From assembly GCA_017999895.1 (NCBI GenBank), contig JAGNKY010000005.1, positions 62,001-126,000 of the forward strand: a stretch of 64,000 bases of DNA. Direction: 5' to 3'. The stretch's first letter is position 1. Each line of letters begins with the position of its first letter. Both the position numbers and the translations under genes were made by a program. This document shows, one piece after another, positions 44,323-53,885 of this stretch. The notes below the pieces were generated by a model. The model saw nothing but the letters and a program-made list of their open reading frames with translations, made no database searches and was not told the origin of the DNA. This stretch comes from Bacteroidales bacterium (GTDB taxonomy: Bacteria > Bacteroidota > Bacteroidia > Bacteroidales > VadinHA17).

Positions 44323-45705
44323 TTAAAGATTTTTAACAATTGAAATAATAAGTTCAGTTAGTTCATCGGCCTTTTCAGGTGTACTGGCCTCGGCATAAAT
44401 TCTTATAATAGGTTCTGTGTTTGAAACTCTTGTATGAATCCACCAATCTTCGCATTCCACACGTATTCCATCACGTTCATCAATAGATGCATCAGAGAAT
44501 TCTTTTTTCAAATGCTCCTTCACCTTTTTGAAATCTATCCTTTTGTCATATTCTATTTTCTTCTTTGAAATAAAGTAATTGGGATATTCTTTTCTTAATT
44601 CCTTGCAACTCAAACCCCGCTTTGCCAGATAAGAGAGAAAAAGTGCAATTCCTATCAGTGCATCGCGTCCATAATGAACCGCAGGGAAAATTACGCCTCC
44701 ATTCCCCTCCCCACCTATTACGGCATTTCTTTTCTTCATTTCCTCAACAACATTTATTTCTCCTACAGGAGCCGTAAAATATTGCCCGCCTCGTTTAATT
44801 GTAATATCTCTAAGGGCACGGGATGATGACATATTCGATACAGTATTGCCAGGTAAATATTGGAGAACATAGTCGGCGACGGAAACGAGAGTATATTCTT
44901 CACCGAAAATTGTGCCGTCGTCGCATATAATAGCCAATCTGTCAACGTCGGGGTCGACAGCGAATCCAAGGCTGGCATTTTCGCTTATAACTCTGGAAGA
45001 TAATTCTGTAAGGTTTTCAGGCAAAGGTTCAGGATTACGCGCAAAATTTCCGTCGGGTGTATCGTTTATAAGTACAATTTTTTCAACTCCAAGTTTCTTC
45101 AATAATTCAGGAATTATAAGTGCGCCCACAGAATTGATACAATCAACCACAATCTTAAAATCGGCCTTTTTTATTGCATCTTTGTCGGTTAATTCCATTC
45201 CTGTAATCATTTCGATATGTTTTTCGATCCACGAACTGTCATTGATAGCGTAGCCTATATTTCTATGGGATGCATAAATAAAATAACAGGAATCGGCCAT
45301 TTTTAAAATTTCTTCACCATCAGCAGCAGATAGAAATTCTCCGTTTTCATTAAGCAGTTTGAGAGCATTCCATTCTGCCGGATTATGGCTTGCCGTAATT
45401 ATTATTCCTCCAGCCGAATGTGTGCCTATCACTGCCACTTCAACGGTCGGAGTGGCGACCATTCCTATGTCAACTACATCTATTCCCAAAGACAAAAGTG
45501 AGTTATTTACCAGGTCGGCAATCATTTTGCCCGAAGCGCGGCTGTCGCGGCCTGTTACAACAGATAATTTTTTATTATGGTTATGTTTTTTAATCCACAC
45601 TCCAAAAGCTGAGGCAAATTTCACAATGTCGAGAGGAGTCAGATTTTCGCCGGGTTTTCCGCCAATAGTACCCCTGATTCCAGAGATTGATTTAATTAAT
45701 GTCAT
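44323..45705 (-). CDS. glmM: Phosphoglucosamine mutase
   Basis: 460 residues of the alpha-D-phosphohexomutase superfamily. Phosphoserine loop TASHNPAEWNALK (Ser106), metal site DPDVDRLAI, sugar-binding GEGNGGVIFP, and the phosphate-binding RVSNTEPIIRIYAEA. It interconverts glucosamine-6- and glucosamine-1-phosphate for UDP-GlcNAc. The GEGNGG sugar loop and lone-gene context favour GlmM over phosphomannomutase, though some Bacteroidota enzymes are broad. Confidence 0.87.
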   Translation of the reverse strand: MTLIKSISGIRGTIGGKPGENLTPLDIVKFASAFGVWIKKHNHNKKLSVVTGRDSRASGKMIADLVNNSLLSLGIDVVDIGMVATPTVEVAVIGTHSAGGIIITASHNPAEWNALKLLNENGEFLSAADGEEILKMADSCYFIYASHRNIGYAINDSSWIEKHIEMITGMELTDKDAIKKADFKIVVDCINSVGALIIPELLKKLGVEKIVLINDTPDGNFARNPEPLPENLTELSSRVISENASLGFAVDPDVDRLAIICDDGTIFGEEYTLVSVADYVLQYLPGNTVSNMSSSRALRDITIKRGGQYFTAPVGEINVVEEMKKRNAVIGGEGNGGVIFPAVHYGRDALIGIALFLSYLAKRGLSCKELRKEYPNYFISKKKIEYDKRIDFKKVKEHLKKEFSDASIDERDGIRVECEDWWIHTRVSNTEPIIRIYAEASTPEKADELTELIISIVKNL

Positions 45706-46116
45706 AGGTCAATAATTCTAAAAGTACAAATTTGCAAAAAACAATCGAGTTTTATCTTATTTTTTCATGAAGAGAGCCTCTTAATTCATCCAGTAAATCG
45801 CTCTACTCAAGTCACTAACTACCTGTTTGATGATAGATAATAAATAAATTTTTTTCCTCATTTCCTCTCCTTAAGAGGAGATGTCCCCCCACCCTTTCTT
45901 TTCGTTATGCTCAGGGTACTACCCAGCAGTAGCGGGACAGGCTATTATCCCACGTGAGGAGGAGAAATGTAGATAAATATATTTAGGGATTGATGAAAAA
46001 CCAAATCATATCCGGATTATGGAAGAAATTTCAATTTTTTGATTTGATAAAAACTGAAAAGGCAAAAATGTTATCTCATTAATTAATTGTAAATTTGCAG
46101 CCCGATAATTACGAAT
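45706..46116. other. Divergent intergenic region with hairpin-rich block
   Basis: No gene in 411 bases. Around 45856-45969 a block opens with CCTCATTTCCTCTCC and closes with TGAGGAGGAGAAAT, giving imperfect complementary ends, with a small perfect GGGTACTACCC inside. It might be a worn miniature repeat. The rest is AT-rich spacer carrying the promoter at 46090. Confidence 0.35.
46090..46098 (+). promoter_or_regulatory. -7 box of the rluB-like/era/der operon
   Basis: TAAATTTGC, exact TAnnTTTGC match; predicted start ~46105, leaving a ~12-base leader before the ATG at 46117. No clear -33 TTG. Confidence 0.65.
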
Positions 46117-46914
46117 ATGCAAACGGGGAACGGCATAAAAAATAAAAAAAATATTAAGTGTGATATAGACACTTATTCTAAGATTAAGAAAACAGAAGGA
46201 ACATTAAGGCTCAACAGGTTTATAGCGAACAGTGGAGTTTGTTCGCGTCGGAAAGCTGATGAACTGATAAAAAAGGGATTGATTACAGTTAATGGTAATG
46301 TGGTCAGGGAACTTGGAAGTAAAGTAAAGATAGATGATGATGTAAGATATAGAAATAGAAAGTTATCGCCTGAAAAGAAAGTATATATTCTTTTGAATAA
46401 ACCTAAGGGTTATGTGACTACAACTTCCGATCCTCATGCCGAACGAACGGTGATGCAATTAGTCGGGAGCAAGCCGGGCGTAAGGCTCTGGCCAGCAGGA
46501 AGACTGGATAAAAACACAACTGGAGTCATGCTGCTTACGAATGATGGCGAACTGGCAAAAAAACTGACCCACCCTTCTTTTGAAAAGAAAAAGATTTATC
46601 ATGTTTACCTTAATAAGGATGTGACAAAAGGCGATATGGAAGCTATAGTTAATGGCATTGATATAGGAGGTAAAATTGTTTCTGCCGATGCCATTGCTTA
46701 TGCTGATAATAATGATAAAAGTCAGGTTGGCATTGAAATACATTCAGGTGAAAACAGAATTATAAAAAGGATGTTCGAGAGACTCGGTTACAAAGTCTTG
46801 AAGCTCGACAGAGTATATTTTGCCGGACTTACAAAGAAGAATCTGCCAAGAGGGGAGTGGAGGTATCTTACACAGAAAGAAATAATAATGCTGAAAAGAG
46901 GAGCTTATAATTAA
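46117..46914 (+). CDS. RsuA/RluB-family rRNA pseudouridine synthase
   Basis: 265 residues: a ~30-residue basic leader, S4 RNA-binding domain (~31-80, LNRFIANSGVCSRRKADELIKKGLITVNG), then the synthase core with catalytic Asp131 in AGRLDKNTTG and the C-terminal GIEIHSGENRIIKRMFERLGYKV. Probably makes a pseudouridine in 23S rRNA (RluB type), but the site cannot be fixed from sequence. First gene of a run with era and der (gaps 12 and 10 bases), all ribosome-maturation factors. Confidence 0.9.
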   Translation: MQTGNGIKNKKNIKCDIDTYSKIKKTEGTLRLNRFIANSGVCSRRKADELIKKGLITVNGNVVRELGSKVKIDDDVRYRNRKLSPEKKVYILLNKPKGYVTTTSDPHAERTVMQLVGSKPGVRLWPAGRLDKNTTGVMLLTNDGELAKKLTHPSFEKKKIYHVYLNKDVTKGDMEAIVNGIDIGGKIVSADAIAYADNNDKSQVGIEIHSGENRIIKRMFERLGYKVLKLDRVYFAGLTKKNLPRGEWRYLTQKEIIMLKRGAYN

Positions 46915-46926
46915 TTATTCAAATAA

Positions 46927-47799
46927 ATGCATAAATCGGGTTTTGTAAATATTCTGGGCAATCCGAATGTAGGAAAGTCAACCCTTATGAATTCTATGGT
47001 TGGCAGGAAACTTTCGATAGTATCACCAAAAGTTCAGACAACACGACATCGAATTATGGGGATTCTAAATGGCGAGGATTATCAGATAGTTTACTCCGAC
47101 ACTCCCGGAATAATAAAGCCAAGATATAAACTTCACGAGGCAATGATGAAAAGTGTCAGAAGTGCTCTAACCGATGCTGACATAATAATGTTTGTTACTG
47201 ATGTTGTTGAGAGAGTTGATGGAGAGAATGAAATAATTAAGAGGATAAAAGAATCAGATATCCCTGTAATAATTGTTATAAACAAAATTGATCTTTCTTC
47301 ACAACCTGAGGTTGAAGTACTTTCAATCAAATGGAAAGAATGGTTCCCTGATTCGCCGGTTGTCCCTGTATCGGCAATCACTGGATTCAATCTTGATACT
47401 CTTCTGAATACAATACTTGACCTTCTGCCAGAAGGGCCGCCATATTTTCCAAAGGACCAGGTTACAAACAGAATAGAAAGGTTTTTTGCTTCGGAAATAA
47501 TAAGAGAAAAAATATTTCTTAACTACAGGAATGAAATACCTTATTCCACAGAAGTTGAAATCGAAAGCTTTAATGATCTCGAAAACCTGAGTAAAATAAA
47601 AGCAGTGATACATGTTACAAGGGAAAGTCAGAAGGGAATAATTATTGGTCATCAGGGTAAGATGCTGAAGAAAATAGGCACTGAAGCAAGAAAAGAGATG
47701 GAGGAGTTTTTCGGTCGGAAAATATATCTCGAGCTTTATGTTAAAGTTTCTAAAGAATGGAGGGATAACCCGGCCATGCTGAAAAGATTCGGGTATTAA
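46927..47799 (+). CDS. era: GTPase Era
   Basis: 290 residues. G1 GNPNVGKST (11-19), G3 DTPGI, G4 NKID, then a KH RNA-binding domain with [16 protein letters not shown]. It binds the 3' end of 16S rRNA during 30S assembly. Length is normal. Confidence 0.96.
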   Translation: MHKSGFVNILGNPNVGKSTLMNSMVGRKLSIVSPKVQTTRHRIMGILNGEDYQIVYSDTPGIIKPRYKLHEAMMKSVRSALTDADIIMFVTDVVERVDGENEIIKRIKESDIPVIIVINKIDLSSQPEVEVLSIKWKEWFPDSPVVPVSAITGFNLDTLLNTILDLLPEGPPYFPKDQVTNRIERFFASEIIREKIFLNYRNEIPYSTEVEIESFNDLENLSKIKAVIHVTRESQKGIIIGHQGKMLKKIGTEARKEMEEFFGRKIYLELYVKVSKEWRDNPAMLKRFGY

Positions 47800-47809
47800 G
47801 CTATTAACT

Positions 47810-49114
47810 ATGAGCAGGATTGTAGCAATAGTTGGACGACCGAATGTGGGCAAATCAACTCTTTTCAACAGACTTACCCGCACAAGAGAAGCAATAGTAA
47901 GTGAGATGAGCGGAGTGACCCGCGATCGTAATTACGCTAAAGCCGAATGGAACGGCATTTCTTTTTCAGTTGTTGACACAGGCGGATATGTGGAGGAGTC
48001 GGAAAATATTTTCGAGGAAGAAATCAACCGTCAGGTGTTGATAGCAATTGAAGAGGCAGACGCCATTATTTTTATGACCGATGTAACAAGTGGAATACAT
48101 GAGCTCGATAAATCTGTGGCTTCACTTCTACGAAAATCAGACAAGAAAATTCTTCTTGCCGTAAACAAGGTTGATAATTATGAACGTATCGGCGGTATAT
48201 ATGAATTTTACAATCTGGGGCTTGGAGATCCTTTTCCAGTGAGTTCTATTAATGGCAGCGGGACTGGAGAATTGCTTGATGAATTGGTAAAATCACTCCC
48301 TCAGGGAGGAGAAGAAGAAGAATCGGACATTCCAAGAGTGGCAATTGTAGGCAGGCCAAATGTGGGGAAATCATCCCTTTTGAATTCTCTTCTTGGAGAA
48401 GAGAGAAATATTGTGACGCCTGTGGCAGGGACAACAAGGGATTCAATCTATACGCTCTATAACAAGTTTAATTCGAAATTTCTGCTTGTAGATACTGCCG
48501 GATTAAGAAAAAAAAGCAAAATATCCGATGATGTGGAATTTTATTCGGTAATGAGAGCGATAAAGGCAATCGAAAATTCCGATATCTGCCTTCTTATTGT
48601 TGACGCAACACGCGGAATAGAATCGCAGGATATAAATATTTTTTCTGTTATTCAGAAAAACAATAAAGGAATTATTGTTCTCGTTAATAAATGGGATCTT
48701 ATAGATAAGGATTCGGGTACGGCAAAAAGAATTGAAAAAGAAATAAGAAGCAGAACGGCGCCTTTTACGGATTATGATATTTTGTTTATTTCGGCTATTA
48801 ATAAACAGCGTATTCACCGGATACTTGACCTTGTTATGAGGGTTAATGATAATCGAAGGAGGAAAATCCCGACCTCACAACTTAACGATATAATGCTCGA
48901 GGCCATAAAAGATTATCCTCCACCCTCAGTTAAAGGTAAGAACATTAAGATTAAATATGTGGTACAACTTCCTTCCTATTCTCCTGCTTTTGCTTTTTTT
49001 TGTAATCTGCCGCAATATATCAGAGAACCTTATAAAAGGTATCTAGAAAACCGTATCAGGGAAAATTTCGATTTCAGAGGAGTACCTATTAAAATATTTT
49101 TTAGAAAAAAATAA
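47810..49114 (+). CDS. der: Ribosome-assembly GTPase Der (EngA)
   Basis: 434 residues with two G domains in tandem, each with its own G1 (GRPNVGKST at 9-17 and GRPNVGKSS near 179-187), DTGGY/DTAGL and NKVD/NKWD motifs, and a C-terminal KH-like domain. It acts in 50S subunit assembly. Ten bases after era. Confidence 0.97.
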   Translation: MSRIVAIVGRPNVGKSTLFNRLTRTREAIVSEMSGVTRDRNYAKAEWNGISFSVVDTGGYVEESENIFEEEINRQVLIAIEEADAIIFMTDVTSGIHELDKSVASLLRKSDKKILLAVNKVDNYERIGGIYEFYNLGLGDPFPVSSINGSGTGELLDELVKSLPQGGEEEESDIPRVAIVGRPNVGKSSLLNSLLGEERNIVTPVAGTTRDSIYTLYNKFNSKFLLVDTAGLRKKSKISDDVEFYSVMRAIKAIENSDICLLIVDATRGIESQDINIFSVIQKNNKGIIVLVNKWDLIDKDSGTAKRIEKEIRSRTAPFTDYDILFISAINKQRIHRILDLVMRVNDNRRRKIPTSQLNDIMLEAIKDYPPPSVKGKNIKIKYVVQLPSYSPAFAFFCNLPQYIREPYKRYLENRIRENFDFRGVPIKIFFRKK

Positions 49115-49160
49115 TTTATTTTGGTTTAATTTTTGCTAATTTAAATAAAAATTATTATTA

Positions 49161-49679
49161 ATGTCAATAAAGTATATACCGGTTGTTTTTATTGTTCTTC
49201 TTCTTCCATTCTCATGCGAGAAGATTGAGAAGCTTCCACCCGAACCGGCAATATCATTTATAAGTTTTGAAATATTCGATACGGTTGATATTCTTGGAAA
49301 CACTTCGAAAGGCGGTAGATTATTATTCGATTTTGAAGATGGTGACGGCGATCTCGGTCTGTGGCCGCAGGATTATTTTATGGAAGGTGATACAATAAAT
49401 CTTTTTCTAAATTTGCTTAGAAAATCTGGTGATGATATAATACCTGCACCTTCAGATGATCCTCTTAAGCCTTCAGGATATAGAATTCCATATATGGAAA
49501 ACAGCGGACAAAACAAAATTCAGAAAGGAACAATAAAAATTACATTTATTTATTTATTTTATTCTAAGTCGGATACAATTTATTATGAGTTTTATATAAA
49601 AGACAGAGCCGGTCATAAAAGCAATATTGAGTGGACATGTCAGATTCCGGTCGCTTCAAATGGTATATACAAAAAATAG
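49161..49679 (+). CDS. Small lipoprotein of unknown function
   Basis: 172 residues. Lipoprotein signal MSIKYIPVVFIVLLLPFSC with lipidated Cys at 19, then a mostly beta-strand domain with FDFEDGDGDLGL (an acidic, possibly Ca2+-binding loop), TIKITFIYLFYSKSDTIYYEF and DRAGHKSN. I do not recognise a named family, though similar lipoproteins with a DGDGDLG motif are common in Bacteroidota. It follows der by 46 bases and is convergent with the phosphatase gene. Confidence 0.75.
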   Translation: MSIKYIPVVFIVLLLPFSCEKIEKLPPEPAISFISFEIFDTVDILGNTSKGGRLLFDFEDGDGDLGLWPQDYFMEGDTINLFLNLLRKSGDDIIPAPSDDPLKPSGYRIPYMENSGQNKIQKGTIKITFIYLFYSKSDTIYYEFYIKDRAGHKSNIEWTCQIPVASNGIYKK

Positions 49680-49685
49680 TAAGAT

Positions 49686-52600
49686 TCAAAACCTGATGCC
49701 AATCATCAATACGTCGTCAACCTGCTCGTAGCTTCCTTTCCAATCGTAGTAGAATTTTGTAATTATTTCTTTCTGTTCCTCCATCGGTAGTTGATGAACA
49801 CTTTCGATAAGAGATTTAAGCCTTGATATCTTCATTTTTTTACCTTCAGTTCCTCCAAACTGATCGGGGAAACCATCCGAGAACATATAAATACTGTCGC
49901 CTTTACCAAGGTAATACTCCTGGTCATCGAAGTATTTTTCGGTTACGGATTCTCCTCCAACCGAGCATCTGTTACCTTTGATATAATACGATTCGCCTCC
50001 CATCATTATAATTACAGGGCGCATTGCAGATGCAAACCTTATATGTCGTTCCGGTATATTTATTTCACATACAACCATATCCATACCGTCGTTTGAAACG
50101 CCTATATCTACATTCTGGTTAACGGTCGTAAAAATTTGTTTATCAAGAAGCGTCAGAATTTGCGAAGGTTTTGTGATTTTTTTACCTGAAATTATATCCT
50201 GAAGCAGGGTTGCTCCAATCATTGACATAAATGCTCCGGGGATACCGTGGCCCGTTGAGTCTGCACACACTACAATAAACCTTTTGTCATCAATTCTCTC
50301 GAACCAGTAAAAATCTCCACTGACAATATCTCTTGGTTGAAAGATTATGAAGGCATCGGAAAATGCCTCTTTGAGTTTGTTCGGATCAGGGAGGATACTG
50401 GCCTGTATTCTTCTGGCATAATTAATGCTATCGGTGATTTCATTATTCTTGAGTTCAATTACTTCCTTTTGTTTAACTACTTCACTGGTTCTTACAGCAA
50501 GCTCATCCTCGAGATATTTTTTTATTTTAACCTGAGCTCTTTCTCGCTGCTTGATAATAATTATTATTACTGACGATATAAATGTCACAGCTAATAACAT
50601 AAACCACCATGTTCTCCAGAAAGGGACTTTTATGTAAAAGTCAATTATAACAGGTTTATTATCCGATAGGCCTTCATTGTTGAATGAAATCAGGTTAAAG
50701 CGATAATGACCGTCAGAAAGAGTATATAATACTTCTCTGTCAGTTTTCATTCCCGACCATTGATCGTCCCAGTTATCCATTTTTGTTATGTAATAAACAT
50801 CCTGCGGATTACCGAGATTAATTCCAACATAATGAATTTTTATTGAGTATTTTCCATACGGAAGAACATATTCTCTACGTAAAGGGTATATTATATTGTT
50901 TATGGTTATTGAAACGATATTTGTTTTCGGAATGACTCTTTCGGTTCTTTCTTTTGATCTGTCGTAAATCATCAATCCTTCGTTTGTTCCGATTGCCACT
51001 ATGCCTTTTTTATCCTCTATGATTGCATTGGGATTGCAGTTTACATTTCCGATAAAATCGGCAGGGAAGATCTTTACAGTTCCTGTTTTTGTATCAAACC
51101 TTGAAAACCCACGTTCATGACCTATCCATACCATTCCGTTACTATCTGCAAGTAAACTGTAGCAAAAATTTGAAAGTAATTTATTGGCTGTAGTTATCTG
51201 AATAAGAGAATCGCCTGTAAACCAGAAGATACCGTTTCCTGCGGTTCCTGCCCATATATCGCCGTTTTTACTTTGGGTATAACAAAGAACTTTATTTCTG
51301 ATATAGCCGGTCATAATTCTCCTGTCGGGTGTAACTCCTTCTTTAAGAGTTACCTTGTAAAGCCTGTCGCATTCGGTTGCAGCCAGAGCCTCTCCGGTAT
51401 TCAGGATAAACACCTGGTTAATACTATTATGTGGCAAACGATTGTTAATGTTGAATGTTGCAATTTGTTTTCCATCTTTCTTATTAATCACCACTATTCC
51501 TTCGAGTGTTGAAAGCCAGAGATTCTCTCCGTCAGAATTAATATGTCGTATATAGTTCCTGCCTGAATTTTCTGAATAATAAAACTCTTTTGCCTGTCCG
51601 TTCCTGCTAATTCTAAAGAGTCCCTTTCCTTTTGTTCCGGCCCATAAACTTGAAAGACTCTCGAAATAATATGCAGATATATCAGTATTGATTTGTGTTC
51701 TTAGCTCAAAGTATTTACCGCTAACCTCCTTTTCAGGGTTGAATGTATAAAATCCTGATGGAGTTCCAAGAAAATAATCGGCATCATTTTCTGCAACATA
51801 AATGATGTTGTTTTTCTCCGGAGTTTCGCCTGGAATATAAAAGCAAAAGGCTTGAGAAGAGAGCATTGAAAGACCCTCACCGTAAAGGCCAGTCCATATA
51901 TTTCCCTCAAAATCTTCAAATACACATTTTACATCATTACTTTGTAAACCTTTGGACGTGTCAAAAATAAGCACTGATTCAATTTCGAATGTTTCTCTAT
52001 TGATTTTTGCATTTAAAAGGCCTGAACCGAATGTTGATATCCATAATGTTCCGTCGCGAGCCTCAAAAACCGACCGTATATCGAGATTATTAGGTATCAG
52101 CTTATTATCAGGACGTTTTACGATTGGTTTGTCGTTATTGAGTGAAATGACATATAATCCTGAACCTTCAGTGCCCGCAATGAAAATGTCGGATTGTTTC
52201 AAACGCAAAAGTGATTGAACTTTAGTATATTCGATACCTTCAATAGTGCTTACAACGGACAGGGAATCATTTACAATTTTACATTGAAGCAGGCTTTCCG
52301 GAGTACCCAGGATCACTGTTCCATTTTCCAAAAATAAACCTGAAGTCATTGTTATATAAGGCGGTACATAATACTTAGTTATAAGTTCAGGATTTTTTAT
52401 GTTTATTTTGATTATTGATTTTTCCTGAGGAATAACTACAATGCAGCCGTCATCACTCTCAAATATCTGGTTTATGCTTTGAAGGCCAAGGTCCTTGTAT
52501 TTTACAAGCTCATCGTTTTCTGTATAAAAAAGCGAGCCGTCGTTGCAGCCGAACCAGAGTCTGCCGGTACTGTCTTTGAATATTACTGTCGAGTATCTTG

Positions 52601-52871
52601 AAAAGACACTGTCGGGGAAAACAATCTCATAAAAATTAAATCCGTCGAACCTGGCAATACCGCTTCCTGTTGATACCCAAAGGAATCCGTTATCTTGCTG
52701 GTTAACGGCATAAATATAAGTATCGGGAATATTGCTTGCAGTGGAAAAATTTTTAAAGTTATAAATCTGTGCTTTAAGTATGCAGGGTTGGGGAAAAAAA
52801 CTTACCGATAAACATGCAATACACACATATTTCAGAAAAGATATTTTGATGTTGAAAAAAACAGACTTCAT
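49686..52871 (-). CDS. Transmembrane propeller sensor with SpoIIE/PP2C phosphatase
   Basis: 1061 residues. Signal region (~1-35), then two seven-bladed Reg_prop propellers (~36-640; blades read like DSTGRLWFGCNDGSLF, ARDGTLWISTFGSGLL, SKNGDIWAGTAGNGIF, DSNGMVWIGHERGFSRFD), a Y_Y_Y domain (~650-750), one membrane helix (~757-778), a coiled coil with NSINYARRIQASILPD, and a SpoIIE phosphatase (~840-1061) with DFYWFERID, CADSTGHGIPGAFMSM and YMFSDGFPDQFGG. It has the hybrid-sensor input but a Ser/Thr phosphatase instead of a kinase, so the output is probably partner switching. Last gene of the surface operon; it overlaps the previous gene by 4 bases. Confidence 0.9.
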   Translation of the reverse strand: MKSVFFNIKISFLKYVCIACLSVSFFPQPCILKAQIYNFKNFSTASNIPDTYIYAVNQQDNGFLWVSTGSGIARFDGFNFYEIVFPDSVFSRYSTVIFKDSTGRLWFGCNDGSLFYTENDELVKYKDLGLQSINQIFESDDGCIVVIPQEKSIIKINIKNPELITKYYVPPYITMTSGLFLENGTVILGTPESLLQCKIVNDSLSVVSTIEGIEYTKVQSLLRLKQSDIFIAGTEGSGLYVISLNNDKPIVKRPDNKLIPNNLDIRSVFEARDGTLWISTFGSGLLNAKINRETFEIESVLIFDTSKGLQSNDVKCVFEDFEGNIWTGLYGEGLSMLSSQAFCFYIPGETPEKNNIIYVAENDADYFLGTPSGFYTFNPEKEVSGKYFELRTQINTDISAYYFESLSSLWAGTKGKGLFRISRNGQAKEFYYSENSGRNYIRHINSDGENLWLSTLEGIVVINKKDGKQIATFNINNRLPHNSINQVFILNTGEALAATECDRLYKVTLKEGVTPDRRIMTGYIRNKVLCYTQSKNGDIWAGTAGNGIFWFTGDSLIQITTANKLLSNFCYSLLADSNGMVWIGHERGFSRFDTKTGTVKIFPADFIGNVNCNPNAIIEDKKGIVAIGTNEGLMIYDRSKERTERVIPKTNIVSITINNIIYPLRREYVLPYGKYSIKIHYVGINLGNPQDVYYITKMDNWDDQWSGMKTDREVLYTLSDGHYRFNLISFNNEGLSDNKPVIIDFYIKVPFWRTWWFMLLAVTFISSVIIIIIKQRERAQVKIKKYLEDELAVRTSEVVKQKEVIELKNNEITDSINYARRIQASILPDPNKLKEAFSDAFIIFQPRDIVSGDFYWFERIDDKRFIVVCADSTGHGIPGAFMSMIGATLLQDIISGKKITKPSQILTLLDKQIFTTVNQNVDIGVSNDGMDMVVCEINIPERHIRFASAMRPVIIMMGGESYYIKGNRCSVGGESVTEKYFDDQEYYLGKGDSIYMFSDGFPDQFGGTEGKKMKISRLKSLIESVHQLPMEEQKEIITKFYYDWKGSYEQVDDVLMIGIRF

Positions 52872-53863
52872 GGGAGAATTTTACGTGCGCTGATTTTTGG
52901 ATTGTAAACAGGCACTCCTCCTATAGGAGCACTGAAGAATTTAAGATTGTCTCCTCTTTGGTTTTCAAGGGAAATAACAACGTTGTTATTTCTCACAAGG
53001 AATTCCTTTTTCTTGTGAAACTGGAAATCAAGTGAAGAATTTACCTCTTCAGGTTCCACCCCAATTCTTGATTCAACCCAGTTGTCTTCACCTGAAATCG
53101 GGACAGTTATTCCCTTTCTGACCCTTGAAACTACGAGTATTGTACCATCATCGTCCCAGTCAAAATTTTTCTGTTTTACATAAATCACGCCTTCATCGAT
53201 GTAAGGGTATATATGGGAAACGCTTTCAGTATTATTCCACATCCTGAAGGTATATTCGTATGTAAATGCATTAGCGCCTTCTATAGGAACGTCGCTGTTT
53301 TTATCCTGAGAAAGGAAATATTTGTAAAGATTACCGTCATCGCCGCTTACACCGTCGGCGATTACTTTGAAAATGTATCCCCATTTTTCGCTGTAATCTC
53401 CTTCGCTGGAATTAAACGGTCCGAAAGTATAATATTTGCTGTCGAATTGTGTATCGTTCGCGAAAGTTCTGGAAGCCAGTAGGGTTCCGCTTTTATAGTT
53501 ACCAGTGGGTTGAATTCCTCTCGATTCGTCATTTATTTCAGGGTCAACTCCTTTGCCTCCGTAGATGGAGAAAAGAGTTCTCGTATCCCATTCACCTTTT
53601 TGTTCATCGTATTCACCACCGGTATCAGGATCAAAAACTCTTATATAAAAACGACCTTTATAATCTTTTGGGATGGCAAAAAACCATGTCTGAGAAAAAT
53701 CATCGTCCCCCCATGAAGTTTCTCCCTGTTTTCCAAAAGTAACCAGGAACTGAATATTTTCATCCTGACCAGGCACAGGTTGCCCACTGATCTCATGTAT
53801 TCCGGCCGCCAACAACAGGATGAATGAACCAAAAAAGTATATTATTTTCTTATAAAAAATCAT
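52868..53863 (-). CDS. Unknown secreted protein of the surface operon
   Basis: 331 residues with a signal peptide (cleavage near ISGQ). The mature part is predicted mostly beta-strand, with several Asp/Gly-rich loops (FDPDTGGEYDEQKGEWD, FDWDDDGTILVV) and no cysteines in conserved pattern. No family recognised. It is translationally coupled to the phosphatase gene (ATGA overlap) and preceded by the PD40/PKD gene by 22 bases, so it may be a ligand or accessory part of that sensor or surface complex. Confidence 0.75.
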   Translation of the reverse strand: MIFYKKIIYFFGSFILLLAAGIHEISGQPVPGQDENIQFLVTFGKQGETSWGDDDFSQTWFFAIPKDYKGRFYIRVFDPDTGGEYDEQKGEWDTRTLFSIYGGKGVDPEINDESRGIQPTGNYKSGTLLASRTFANDTQFDSKYYTFGPFNSSEGDYSEKWGYIFKVIADGVSGDDGNLYKYFLSQDKNSDVPIEGANAFTYEYTFRMWNNTESVSHIYPYIDEGVIYVKQKNFDWDDDGTILVVSRVRKGITVPISGEDNWVESRIGVEPEEVNSSLDFQFHKKKEFLVRNNNVVISLENQRGDNLKFFSAPIGGVPVYNPKISARKILP

Positions 53864-53885
53864 CGGTTTAAATATAACTCTTTTT

